Below the pieces are notes generated by a model, which was given only the letters and a program-made list of their open reading frames with translations, was not told where the DNA came from and searched no databases. Shown piece by piece: positions 7,703-16,030 of a stretch of 64,000 nt of DNA. The translations under genes and the position numbers were made by a program. Numbering within the stretch: the stretch's first letter is position 1; every line of letters begins with the position of its first letter. The stretch spans positions 33,599-97,598 of the forward strand of contig NZ_JAFIQV010000030.1 in assembly GCF_017356015.1 (NCBI RefSeq), in the 5' to 3' direction. Source of the DNA: Azospirillum sp. SYSU D00513 (GTDB lineage Bacteria; Pseudomonadota; Alphaproteobacteria; Azospirillales; Azospirillaceae).

Positions 7703-8869
7703 TCAGCGGGGCTGCGAGGCGACCGCGTAGCCGGTGTTGCGGGGCGCCAGCATCGTATAGCGGCCACGCGCCTTCATCAGGCCGGCGCCGTACTCCGCCT
7801 CGGCGCCATGGCCCCAGAACAGGTCGCCGCGCACCGGCCCCTTGATGGCGCCGCCCGTGTCCTGGGCGAGCACGAGGCGCCTGATCTCACCGCCCGGCAC
7901 CGGGGCGTCCCTCACCTCAAGCCAGAGCGGCACGCCGAGCGGGATGTGCTCCCGGTCGACGGCGAGGCTGCGGCCGGGGGTCAGTTCCATGTTGCGGGCG
8001 CCGCGCGGCCCCCCCTCCGGGCGGAGCGTGAAGAAGACGTAGGAGGGGTTGAGGTTCATCACGCGCCTGGCGTCCTGCGGGTGCTCCTTCAGCCAGCGGC
8101 GGATGAACTGGAGCGACATCTCCTCCGGCGTGCCGTAGCCCTGGTCGATCAGGTAACGGCCGATCGGGACGTAGCTGTGGCCGTTCTGGCCACCATAGCC
8201 GACGCCGACGACGGACCCGTCGGTCATGACCACGCGGCCGGAGCCCTGGATTTCCAGGAAGAAGGCGTCGATCGGGTCGTCCACCCACATCAGCTCCAGC
8301 CCCTTGCCCTTCAGCGCGCCGTCGGTGATGCGGGCACGGGAGGGCAGCCCCTTGCCGCCGCGCTTGGGCGCTCGGTAGAGGGGCACGTTGAAGCGTTCGG
8401 TCCTGGTCCAGCTGCCGCGCAGCTCGATCTCGTAATAGCCGGTGAACAGCCCGTCGAAGCCCTGCGTCAGCGTCACGGGCGTGAAATTGGCTTCGAAGAA
8501 GCGGCGGGCCGCCTCGGAATCGTTGGCCGGCAGCTGGCGCGCCGCGTCGCAGATGGGACGCCAGTCGCTGGTGGTGCCGGCGGCCGGATGGGAACCCAGC
8601 GGGCGGCCCGCCCCCTGGACGGCGACCCAGCCGCAGGTGCGATGGACAGCGGGCAGGGCCTGGGCGTGGTCGTCATCGACCCAGCCTGGAAGCTGCCGGA
8701 AATCCTGCGCCACCTGGTCCAGCGAGGGCCGGTTCTTCGCAGCCGGGAGGTTGCTGTGGGGAAGGTCGTTGGTGGCCGTCCCGGCACAGCCGGCCAGCAG
8801 CGCCAGCCCGAGGATGGAAGACACCAGGGAGGCGGCACGCCCCACGCTGCCCAAGACCGCACCGGCCAT
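7703..8869 (-). CDS. mltA: Membrane-bound lytic murein transglycosylase A
   Basis: The protein (about 388 aa from this start) has a lipoprotein signal (SSILGLALLAGC, lipobox LLAGC), so it should be anchored in the outer membrane. The MltA barrel follows, with FTGYYEIELRGS and QGSGRVVMTDGS, and then the 3D domain (LAQDTGGAIKGPVRGDLFWG) that supplies catalytic aspartates. MltA cleaves the glycan strand of peptidoglycan to 1,6-anhydromuropeptides. A longer frame from 8965 exists, but the ATG at 8869 places the signal peptide properly. Confidence 0.93.
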   Translation of the reverse strand: MAGAVLGSVGRAASLVSSILGLALLAGCAGTATNDLPHSNLPAAKNRPSLDQVAQDFRQLPGWVDDDHAQALPAVHRTCGWVAVQGAGRPLGSHPAAGTTSDWRPICDAARQLPANDSEAARRFFEANFTPVTLTQGFDGLFTGYYEIELRGSWTRTERFNVPLYRAPKRGGKGLPSRARITDGALKGKGLELMWVDDPIDAFFLEIQGSGRVVMTDGSVVGVGYGGQNGHSYVPIGRYLIDQGYGTPEEMSLQFIRRWLKEHPQDARRVMNLNPSYVFFTLRPEGGPRGARNMELTPGRSLAVDREHIPLGVPLWLEVRDAPVPGGEIRRLVLAQDTGGAIKGPVRGDLFWGHGAEAEYGAGLMKARGRYTMLAPRNTGYAVASQPR

Positions 8870-9302
8870 CGCACAACCCCGCACAGAAGCGAAGAACTTC
8901 GCTGAAAAAGGAAAGACGCCCTGTCCGCCGCATCTGATGGGGGTAAGACGAACGCTGTCCTTCATCTATGCCTGCACGCGAAATTGCCGTCAACGGACGG
9001 CACGAGTGCAAGCAAGGAGCGGTGCGCGATGTCACAGCACCATGGGCGGCGCGAAGTCATGGAATTCTGCGCAACCCATTGAGCTGCCTTATCTATTTAG
9101 GTAACCCGAATGGGGTCGGCGGGGAAGGGAAGAATCCGGCCTTCGGCGCTTTCCGCCGCGAAGGGGCATGACAAGCGCCACTGAAACGGGTTATCGACCG
9201 TGGTGACCGCGAGGCCAAGCTTCGCCGGGGGGCTTCGCACGCCCGTCCTTCCGGACCGCCGCCCTTCCAAGACTGCCCTAAAGCTGCCCTTAAGGACCTG
9301 CC
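8870..9302. other. Divergent intergenic region between mltA and rsmB
   Basis: This 433-base stretch must hold both promoters. It has a distinctly AT-rich patch near 9078-9105 but no hairpin with a U tract, tRNA or convincing small gene. Confidence 0.5.
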
Positions 9303-10706
9303 ATGACACCCGCCGCCCGCCTCCAGGCGGTCATCGACCTGCTGACCGAGATCGACCAGACCCAGCGCCCCGCCGACGCGGTGATGAGCGCTTTCTTCCG
9401 GAACCGCCGCTACATCGGGTCCAAGGACCGCACGGCGGTCGCCCAGGCGGTCTATGCGGTCCTGCGCCGGCACGCGCGCCTGCACTGGTGGCTGGAGCGG
9501 GAAGGGCACCCGGCGACGCCCCGCGCGCTGGCCTTCGCGAACGAGATCCTCGGCGAGGGGCGGGCGGCCGCCACGGTGCTGAAGCTGTGCGACGGCGCCA
9601 AGTTCGCGCCCGCCGAGCTGTCGCCGGAGGAACTGCGGCTCGTCCGCGCGCTCGACACCCACACGCTGGAGCATCCGCAGATGCCCGAGGCGGTGTGGGT
9701 CGAATGCCCGGACTGGGCGGAGGAGCCGATGCGCGCCGCACTCGGCGACCGCTTCGCCGTGGAGATGCGCAAGCTGCTGGAGCCGGCACCGCTCGACCTG
9801 CGCATCAACCCGGTGAAGGCCAGCCGGGACAGCGCGAAGAAGGCGCTGGAACGGGCGAGCATCACCGCGGCGCCGACACCCTGGTCGCCCTGGGGCCTGC
9901 GCGTGCAGGGCCGCCCGCCGCTGGGCGGGGTGGACGCCTTCAAGCAGGGGCTGGTCGAGATCCAGGACGAAGGCTCGCAGCTCGTCGCGCTGGCGGTGGC
10001 CCCGAAGCCCGGCCAGCAGGTCGTGGATTTCTGCGCGGGCGCCGGCGGCAAGACGCTGGCCATCGCCGCGATGATGCAGAACAAGGGCCGCGTGGTCGCC
10101 TGCGACGTGCTGGCCGGCCGTCTGAAGCGCGCGGGCGAGCGGTTCCGCCGCGCAGGGCTGCACAACATCGAGCCGCACCCGCTGACCAGCGAGCGCGATC
10201 CGTGGGTGAAGCGTCACAAGCGCAAGTTCGACCGCGTGCTGGTGGACGCCCCCTGCTCGGGCACGGGCACCTGGCGGCGCAACCCGGACAGCCGCTGGCG
10301 CCAGCTCGGCCCGGGGCTGGACAAGCTGTTGCCCTTGCAGGCGAGCATCCTGGACAGCGCCGCGCGTCTCGTGAAGCCGGGCGGGCGGCTCATCTACGCG
10401 ACCTGCTCCATGCTGCCGGAGGAAAACGAGAAACAGGTGGCCGCCTTCGTGGAGACGCACCCCGACTTCACCGTGCTGCCGGCCGGCGACGTCTGGAACG
10501 AGGAGGGCTTCGGCACCCCGCCGTCGGAGGGCCCCTACCTGCGGCTCACCCCCGCCCGCCACGACACCGACGGCTTCTTCGCGGCCATCCTGCTGCGCAA
10601 GTCGGACCAGACCCCGGCCGAGACGGAGGACGCGCAGGACGCGGCACCACCGGCCATGACCGCCGAGACCACCGCGGCGGCACCGTCGGAGGTGGCCGAA
10701 GCCTAA
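9303..10706 (+). CDS. rsmB: 16S rRNA m5C967 methyltransferase (RsmB/NOP family)
   Basis: The 467-aa protein has an N-terminal NusB-like RNA-binding region (about 1-140) and a Rossmann SAM domain with DFCAGAGGKTLA (motif I). The two NOP-family cysteines are in VDAPCSGTGTWRRNP (motif IV) and YATCSMLPEENEKQV (motif VI), as expected for a class I RNA m5C methyltransferase. The last 40 residues are an Ala/Glu-rich tail. rsmB lies near gua genes in many alphaproteobacteria, as it does here (guaA at 11649). Confidence 0.93.
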   Translation: MTPAARLQAVIDLLTEIDQTQRPADAVMSAFFRNRRYIGSKDRTAVAQAVYAVLRRHARLHWWLEREGHPATPRALAFANEILGEGRAAATVLKLCDGAKFAPAELSPEELRLVRALDTHTLEHPQMPEAVWVECPDWAEEPMRAALGDRFAVEMRKLLEPAPLDLRINPVKASRDSAKKALERASITAAPTPWSPWGLRVQGRPPLGGVDAFKQGLVEIQDEGSQLVALAVAPKPGQQVVDFCAGAGGKTLAIAAMMQNKGRVVACDVLAGRLKRAGERFRRAGLHNIEPHPLTSERDPWVKRHKRKFDRVLVDAPCSGTGTWRRNPDSRWRQLGPGLDKLLPLQASILDSAARLVKPGGRLIYATCSMLPEENEKQVAAFVETHPDFTVLPAGDVWNEEGFGTPPSEGPYLRLTPARHDTDGFFAAILLRKSDQTPAETEDAQDAAPPAMTAETTAAAPSEVAEA

Positions 10707-10866
10707 GCCGCACCGCCGGGACCGCCCGGCCGTCCTATGACCGCTGCCGCCCGGCTTCAGCCTAACCGAAGGGAGAGTGCCCGGAAGTAGCACTGCCTGG
10801 ACAGGGCCGCTTCCGCTTCCCAGCTAAGCTTCTAAGGACAGGCCGAAGCTTGAAGGGGAGGGCGTC

Positions 10867-11460
10867 ATGGACGGATCGCAGCCGGGCGGAGTGGAAACGG
10901 GCGGACCGCGGACCGTGATCCGGGAGGCGCGCCCCGAGGACGCCGTCGGCATCGCCCGCGTCCATGTGGCGAGCTGGCGTTCCACCTACGCCGGCATCGT
11001 TCCCGCCTCCTATCTGGTCGGGCTGTCGGAAGGGGCGGCCGCCATGCGCTGGTTCAACGCGGTGCAGACGCGCGGGCCGGGGCGCGGCTCCTTCGTGGTG
11101 GCGGACGCGGAGGACCAGGTGATCGGCTTCTCCACCTTCGGCGCCCGCCGCACGCCGGTGGACAATTTCGCGGGCGAGATCTACGCGATCTATCTGGACG
11201 AGGACGCCAAGGGCCAGGGAATCGGCCGGCAGCTGATGTCCGCCATGGCGGAGCGGCTCCTGCTCGGCGGCATCCGCACGGCGGTCGTCTGGTGCCTGCG
11301 CGACAACCCGTCACGCTGGTTCTACGAGCGGCTGGGCGGCGTGCGCGTCGCCGAGCGCCCGATCCATTTCGGCGGCAAGGCCATGACCGAGATCGCCTAC
11401 GGCTGGCGCGACCTGACGGCGCTGGCCCAGCTGTCCGCCGGGCCTGAAATGCGGTCCTGA
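10867..11460 (+). CDS. GNAT-family N-acetyltransferase
   Basis: The 197-aa protein has a GNAT fold: IREARPEDAVGIARVHVASW at the start, IYAIYLDEDAKGQGIGRQLM carrying the Q-x-x-G-x-G/A CoA loop, and DNPSRWFYERLGG near the end. The N-terminal 18 residues are Gly-rich and variable. GGGGAGGGCGTC precedes the ATG. The substrate is unknown. Confidence 0.88.
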   Translation: MDGSQPGGVETGGPRTVIREARPEDAVGIARVHVASWRSTYAGIVPASYLVGLSEGAAAMRWFNAVQTRGPGRGSFVVADAEDQVIGFSTFGARRTPVDNFAGEIYAIYLDEDAKGQGIGRQLMSAMAERLLLGGIRTAVVWCLRDNPSRWFYERLGGVRVAERPIHFGGKAMTEIAYGWRDLTALAQLSAGPEMRS

Positions 11461-11648
11461 GGCGTCCCGGAAAGAGGCGGGCGGTATGGAGGGCGAGTGC
11501 TGCCGGCCATCCCTCCTCCGGCGCGGGGGAGGGATGGGCGAAAGCACGGCAGCATCGCGTGGAACTCCGGGCTTTCCGGGGCAAAGGGGCTTGACCCGAC
11601 GCGCGGTCCGGTTCATCTAGCACCCTTCCCGCACGAAAGCCGAAGCCC

Positions 11649-13199
11649 ATGTCCGCCGAACGCGTCCTCATTCTCGATTTCGGGTCGCAGGTGACCCAGC
11701 TCATCGCCCGCCGTGTCCGTGAAGCCGGCGTCTATTGCGAGATCCACCCCTTCAGCGTCTCCGAAGAGAGGATCCGCGATTACGCGCCCAAGGCGATCAT
11801 CCTCTCGGGCAGCCCGGCTTCCGTCACCGAGGAGAACGGCCCTCGCGCGCCGGAGCTGGTCTTCACCATGGGCGTTCCGGTGCTCGGCATCTGCTACGGC
11901 CAGCAGACGATGTGCCACCAGCTCGGCGGCGCCGTCTCGGGCTCCGACCACCGCGAATTCGGGCGCGCCTTCATCGAGGTGAAGAAGACCTGCGCCCTGT
12001 TCGACGGGCTGTGGGAGGTCGGCACGCGCGAGCAGGTGTGGATGAGCCACGGCGACCGGGTGACCGCCCTGCCGGAGGGCTTCGAGGCCGTGGCGATCAG
12101 CGAGGGCGCGCCGTTCGCCGCCATCGCCGACGACGCCCGCCAGTTCTACGGCGTGCAGTTCCACCCGGAGGTCGTGCATACCCCCCACGGCGCCCAGCTT
12201 CTCGCGAACTTCGTGCACCGGGTCGCCGGTCTGAAGGGCGACTGGACCATGGCCGCCTTCAAGCAGCAGGCGATCGAGCGCATCCGCGCCCAGGTCGGCG
12301 ACGGCAAGGTGATCTGCGGCCTGTCCGGCGGCGTGGATTCCTCCGTCGCCGCCGTGCTGATCCACGAGGCCATCGGCGACCAGCTCACCTGCATCTTCGT
12401 GGACACCGGCCTGATGCGCGCGGGCGAGGCGGACGAGGTCGTGACCCTCTTCCGCGACCACTACAACATCCCGCTGGTCCACCGCGAGGCGGCCGACCTG
12501 TTCCTCGGCAAGCTGGCCGGGGTCAGCGACCCCGAGCAGAAGCGCAAGATCATCGGCGGCCTCTTCATCGACGTCTTCGACGAGGAGAGCCACAAGGTCG
12601 GCGGCGCCCAGTTCCTGGCCCAGGGCACGCTCTACCCCGACGTGATCGAGAGCGTCTCCTTCACCGGCGGCCCGTCGGTGACCATCAAGTCGCACCACAA
12701 TGTCGGCGGCCTGCCCGAGCGCATGAACCTGAAGCTGGTCGAGCCCCTGCGCGAGCTGTTCAAGGACGAGGTCCGGGCCTTGGGCCGCGAACTCGGCCTG
12801 CCCGAGCCCTTCATCCGCCGCCATCCCTTCCCCGGCCCGGGCCTCGCCATCCGCGTTCCCGGCGAGATCACGCCGGAGAAGCTGGACATCCTGCGCAAGG
12901 CCGACACGGTCTATCTGGAAGAGATCCGCGCCGCCGGCCTGTATGACGCGATCTGGCAGGCCTTCGCCGTGCTGCTGCCGGTCCGCACCGTCGGCGTGAT
13001 GGGCGACGGCCGCACCTACGAGCATGTGCTGGCCCTGCGTGCGGTGACCTCCACCGACGGCATGACCGCCGACTGGTACCACTTCCCGCACGAGTTCCTG
13101 GCGCGCGTTTCCAACCGCATCGTCAACGAGGTGCGCGGCGTGAACCGGGTCGTCTACGACATCACCTCCAAGCCGCCCGGCACCATCGAGTGGGAGTGA
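11649..13199 (+). CDS. guaA: GMP synthase (glutamine-hydrolysing)
   Basis: The 516-aa protein converts XMP to GMP using glutamine and ATP. The N-terminal class I amidotransferase has nucleophile C82 in GICYGQQTMCHQ and the His/Glu pair in FHPEVVHTPHG. The ATP-pyrophosphatase domain has the PP-loop LSGGVDSSVAA (about 225-235). The C-terminal dimerisation domain ends in the conserved KPPGTIEWE. Length is normal for the family. A strong terminator follows at 13246. Confidence 0.97.
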   Translation: MSAERVLILDFGSQVTQLIARRVREAGVYCEIHPFSVSEERIRDYAPKAIILSGSPASVTEENGPRAPELVFTMGVPVLGICYGQQTMCHQLGGAVSGSDHREFGRAFIEVKKTCALFDGLWEVGTREQVWMSHGDRVTALPEGFEAVAISEGAPFAAIADDARQFYGVQFHPEVVHTPHGAQLLANFVHRVAGLKGDWTMAAFKQQAIERIRAQVGDGKVICGLSGGVDSSVAAVLIHEAIGDQLTCIFVDTGLMRAGEADEVVTLFRDHYNIPLVHREAADLFLGKLAGVSDPEQKRKIIGGLFIDVFDEESHKVGGAQFLAQGTLYPDVIESVSFTGGPSVTIKSHHNVGGLPERMNLKLVEPLRELFKDEVRALGRELGLPEPFIRRHPFPGPGLAIRVPGEITPEKLDILRKADTVYLEEIRAAGLYDAIWQAFAVLLPVRTVGVMGDGRTYEHVLALRAVTSTDGMTADWYHFPHEFLARVSNRIVNEVRGVNRVVYDITSKPPGTIEWE

Positions 13200-13245
13200 T
13201 TTCAGCGGAATGGGCGCTTGGGCAGTCCTGATGGCGTGATACGGG

Positions 13246-13284
13246 GAGGGCGGTTCCATATTGGATGGAGCCGCCCTCTTTCTT
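13246..13284 (+). terminator. Rho-independent terminator of guaA
   Basis: GAGGGCGG (13246-13253) pairs with CCGCCCTC (13271-13278) with further pairing inside the loop, followed by TTTCTT. Confidence 0.8.
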
Positions 13285-13463
13285 GACGCAGGAAGTTGCA
13301 CCCCTCCTGTGCAGGCGCTTCGCGAAGACGCCGCCGGCGCGCCGTTTCGGACGGTGGTGGGGCCGATCCCGCAACAACTGTGCAATCCGCGTGCAACAAC
13401 TCCCGTCCCCGCGCGTTGACACCCTCGGGTTCAAGATTGAATCAGGCAGAGGGAGACAGGACC

Positions 13464-13724
13464 ATGCTTAAACGTACTCTTCTGATCGCGGGCGTCTGCG
13501 CGGCTCTGTCCGCGTGCAGCGGCATGGGCGGCAGCGACACCAGCAGCGGCACGAGCACCTACGGCACCACCGGCACCTACGGTGCGACTGGCGCCACGAC
13601 CCCGACCGTTCCGTCCGAACTGCCGAACTCGAAGTCCGGCGGTGGCGTCGCTCCGCCTCCGGGCACCGACTCGGTCAAGGGCATGGAAGGTTCGGGCGGC
13701 GGTGGCGGCGGCGCGGCCAAGTAA
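13464..13724 (+). CDS. Tiny lipoprotein A, Gly/Thr/Ser-rich
   Basis: The 86-aa precursor has an n-region MLKRTLL, a short hydrophobic core and a lipobox ALSAC, giving a mature peptide of about 68 residues of low complexity (Thr/Gly/Ala, then Pro, then a poly-Gly end). The first 24 residues are almost identical to those of the lipoprotein at 14773; the mature parts are unrelated apart from composition. GGGAGACAGG sits just before the ATG. It may belong with entericidin-like or envelope-stress small lipoproteins, but I do not recognise it. A GC hairpin without a clear U tract lies at 13763-13786. Confidence 0.75.
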   Translation: MLKRTLLIAGVCAALSACSGMGGSDTSSGTSTYGTTGTYGATGATTPTVPSELPNSKSGGGVAPPPGTDSVKGMEGSGGGGGGAAK

Positions 13725-13944
13725 GCCCGGCGTCCAGGCCTTCGGCCTGTCGCTTTTGCGGACGGCTCCGACCCTGGTCGGGGCCGTTCGTGCTTCTGGG
13801 GGGCCAAGCTTTCGGGGGTGGCCCGCCGCCGGGAGCTGGCGGGATGGCGGCGGGCCTGCAGGGCGTCCGCGGCGGGGTTGGCCGCGAACAAGCCGAAGCT
13901 AGACCATAAGCGCCGGGTCCGGGATGTAACAATATTCGGACGGG

Positions 13945-13977
13945 AAAACGCCCGCCCCGCGGGGAGCGGGGCGGGCG
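13945..13977 (-). terminator. Strong rho-independent terminator, minus strand
   Basis: A perfect 12-bp stem (CGCCCGCCCCGC at 13949-13960 with 13966-13977) and 5-base loop is followed on the minus strand by TTTT. It terminates the receiver gene that ends at 14125. The rest of 13725-14124 holds no gene that I can support. Confidence 0.75.
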
Positions 13978-14124
13978 AGTTTGCCTTCTGCGAAGAAGCG
14001 CGGCGCTCCTTGCGGAAACGCCGGGAACCAAGGTGCGCCCGTCGGGGCGGCGGCGCACGCGGGGAGAATGGGTAGGCCATGTCGCGGGAGCCCGTGCGAC
14101 AAGGATAAGGGCCGCCCGTGGTGG

Positions 14125-14550
14125 TCAGCCGCGCAGGGAGAAGATCTCCAGCTGTTCCGGCAGATCGGGAAGCGGGCGCCGTTCCATGATCGCCTGGGCG
14201 GCGGTCAAGGCCTCCCCCAGGACCAGGACCGTGAAGGGTTTCGCTAAGCACCCGATCGCGGCATCGCCAAGCGTCGCGCGCTCCTTTTGGGCGTCGCTGC
14301 AATTGCCGGTCACGAAAAGCGACCGCACGCCATGCCGTTGCCAGAGGATCCGGGCCACGTCGATGCCGTTTCTTTTGTCGTGTCCCAGGTTTATGTTGAC
14401 CGTCGCGAGTTCCGGCCTGTGCGCCTCCGCCAGGCGAAGCGCCGCGTCTCCATTCTCGGAGAGCCCGACGACTTCATGGCCGAGAATGGGCAATGAGGCT
14501 TCAAGGGCCATTGCGATCAACGTCTCGTCCTCTACGATGAGTATACGCAT
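14125..14550 (-). CDS. Receiver-domain protein lacking the phospho-acceptor Asp
   Basis: The 141-aa protein is a single receiver domain like those of alphaproteobacterial stress regulators: E7-D8 acidic pocket, T in SLFVTGN and K in CLAKPF. The position of the acceptor aspartate, normally in LLDINLG, reads ATVNINLG: residue 52 is Asn (codon AAC). It therefore should not accept phosphate in the usual way and may act as a pseudo-receiver. It sits between, and opposite to, the two paralogous lipoprotein genes. Confidence 0.88.
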   Translation of the reverse strand: MRILIVEDETLIAMALEASLPILGHEVVGLSENGDAALRLAEAHRPELATVNINLGHDKRNGIDVARILWQRHGVRSLFVTGNCSDAQKERATLGDAAIGCLAKPFTVLVLGEALTAAQAIMERRPLPDLPEQLEIFSLRG

Positions 14551-14772
14551 GGCGGCTCCTTTGTTGCCACCGACAACAGTCCACGATGATTTTCATTCGT
14601 GTTCCCCTTTAAAAAAGCAAATCGAACACTCCCGGATGCGGGAGCGGCGCTTTCTCCAGGGTAAGGCTCCCGGCGGAAAAGGCGATTCCACTTGGCGGAT
14701 GTGCAACATTTCGGTTTGTCGCGGGTTGTTTCCTCCGTGTGCGAACTCGAACACAAGGATGGAGGCACGATC

Positions 14773-15066
14773 ATGCTCAAGCGTACTCTTCTGGTGGCGG
14801 GCGTCTGCGCCGCCCTCTCGGCCTGCAGCGGCATGGGCGGCAGCGAAAGCAACATGAGCGGCAGCGCCGGCACTTCCGGCATGTCGACCTCGACCGGCAC
14901 GTCGGGCGTGACTGCGGGCAACGCGGCGGACAGCCAGCGCCCGGAGGACCAGATGGGGCGCCGGTATGATCCGGCTGACCGGATCCACAATTCGGACACG
15001 AACGTCGATACGAACCGCGGCGGCTACAGCGGCACGCGCAGCGGCAGCGGCGGCGGCGGGACCTGA
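14773..15066 (+). CDS. Tiny lipoprotein B, paralogue of lipoprotein A
   Basis: The 97-aa precursor begins MLKRTLLVAGVCAALSAC, with only one substitution in the first 23 residues relative to the lipoprotein at 13464. After the lipid-anchored Cys it has a Ser/Gly/Thr-rich stretch, a polar segment rich in Asp/Arg (RYDPADRIHNSDTN) and a Gly-rich tail. GGATGGAGG precedes the ATG. A perfect terminator follows. Function is unknown. The pair looks like a local duplication whose signal peptide was conserved while the mature part diverged. Confidence 0.75.
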   Translation: MLKRTLLVAGVCAALSACSGMGGSESNMSGSAGTSGMSTSTGTSGVTAGNAADSQRPEDQMGRRYDPADRIHNSDTNVDTNRGGYSGTRSGSGGGGT

Positions 15067-15093
15067 TCCCCGCTCCACCGGAGTGTTTCATGA

Positions 15094-15124
15094 AAGCGGA
15101 GAGGCCTCGCCTCTCCGCTTTTTT
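15094..15124 (+). terminator. Rho-independent terminator of lipoprotein B
   Basis: AAGCGGAGAGG pairs perfectly with CCTCTCCGCTT (11 bp, 5-base loop), followed by TTTT. Confidence 0.9.
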
Positions 15125-15418
15125 CATGGCGGTCCAAGCGATCCTGGCGGTTTCCATGGCGAAATGCAGGATTGGCAAATCATCCGCAAAGCAAATCTAA
15201 AGTGATCCCTGCGGACACCCTTAAGGAAACGCAAGGGCACAAAATTTCTCATAAAACCTCTTGGCAGATCATGCCTGTAAATGACAGCATTGCGTTCGGG
15301 AAGCTCTTGCGGTTCAGAGATCACGACCAAGCAGGGGAGCCACGGGCCGTTCCGTTTTCAAAGGAGCGGCGCGTCTACAGCCTTGATCCATCGCCCCAAT
15401 CCTTGAAGCGAGGTTCAC
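15125..15418. other. AT-richer intergenic stretch
   Basis: About 290 bases of lower GC lie between the terminator and the next small gene. I see no conserved coding frame, hairpin-U terminator or tRNA; it probably holds the promoter of the gene at 15419. Confidence 0.4.
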
Positions 15419-15682
15419 ATGCTGACTGCCCTTATCCTTGTCTGCTCGACCGCCATCACGCCCGAACTGCGGGACTGTAACCGCGACAACGCCGTCAGCG
15501 TGATGCGGCTGCCCGAAGAAACCATGGCACCGGGAAGCTGCCTGAAACTCGGCAGCGCTTATCTCGCCCAGACCGAGATCGGCACGCATCTGGCTTCCGA
15601 TGAACGGGTGAAGGTGGTCTGCACGCGCTCCCGCGCGCCGAACCGTCTCGCCCAGGCGCAGTTCGGCGCCGGGTTCCGGTGA
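15419..15682 (+). CDS. Small Cys-containing, probably exported protein
   Basis: The 87-aa product starts with a short hydrophobic segment (MLTALILVCSTA) that could be a signal or anchor. It has spaced cysteines (ELRDCN, GSCLKLG, VVCTRS) and a compact middle (GSAYLAQTEIGTHLASDERV). It resembles small hypothetical proteins I associate with Azospirillum and relatives, but I know no function. GCGAGG lies just upstream of the ATG. Confidence 0.65.
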   Translation: MLTALILVCSTAITPELRDCNRDNAVSVMRLPEETMAPGSCLKLGSAYLAQTEIGTHLASDERVKVVCTRSRAPNRLAQAQFGAGFR

Positions 15683-15715
15683 TCACGGGCGAGCCCGGTT
15701 CCGCCATCTGTTCCG

Positions 15716-15744
15716 TTGACTCGTCTAGCAATCAGCCATACACA
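15716..15744 (+). promoter_or_regulatory. Sigma70-type promoter ahead of candidate sRNA
   Basis: TTGACT (15716-15721), a 17-base spacer and TACACA (15739-15744) lie in a gene-free stretch. The first structured bases follow within ten nucleotides. Confidence 0.55.
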
Positions 15745-15750
15745 CAGACA

Positions 15751-15830
15751 GCCGGGGGATGGTGAGCCCCTGGCACAGCGTGTCTGCGCGCGAGTGAAGG
15801 GCGTCGTCCATCGGCGCCCTTCATTTCATT
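15751..15830 (+). ncRNA. Candidate structured small RNA with its own terminator
   Basis: Between the promoter above and a perfect 9-bp terminator stem (TGAAGGGCG at 15795-15803 with 15815-15823, then TTTCATT) lies about 80 bases. CAGACA (15745-15750) can pair with TGTCTG (15781-15786), enclosing CC-GGGG pairing with CCCC-GG (15752-15757 with 15767-15773). No reading frame of note is present. The exact 5' end is a guess. I cannot assign it to a known RNA family. Confidence 0.5.
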
Positions 15831-16030
15831 CATCGCGTTCCCGCGCGGCGTGAAAGCGGGCTATGACGAAATGCCGGGGCGCCGGCCTTTCCCGCAACGC
15901 CCTTTGCCCTCGACTTCGAACGGCCGGGCGTGAGAATGATGATCCTCCCTGGAGGAGCTTCCCTGTCCATGCCGGCCACCGATTCTCCCGCTCTCGCTTT
16001 GCCGTCCGGCTTTGACGCGCCCGGACGCTG

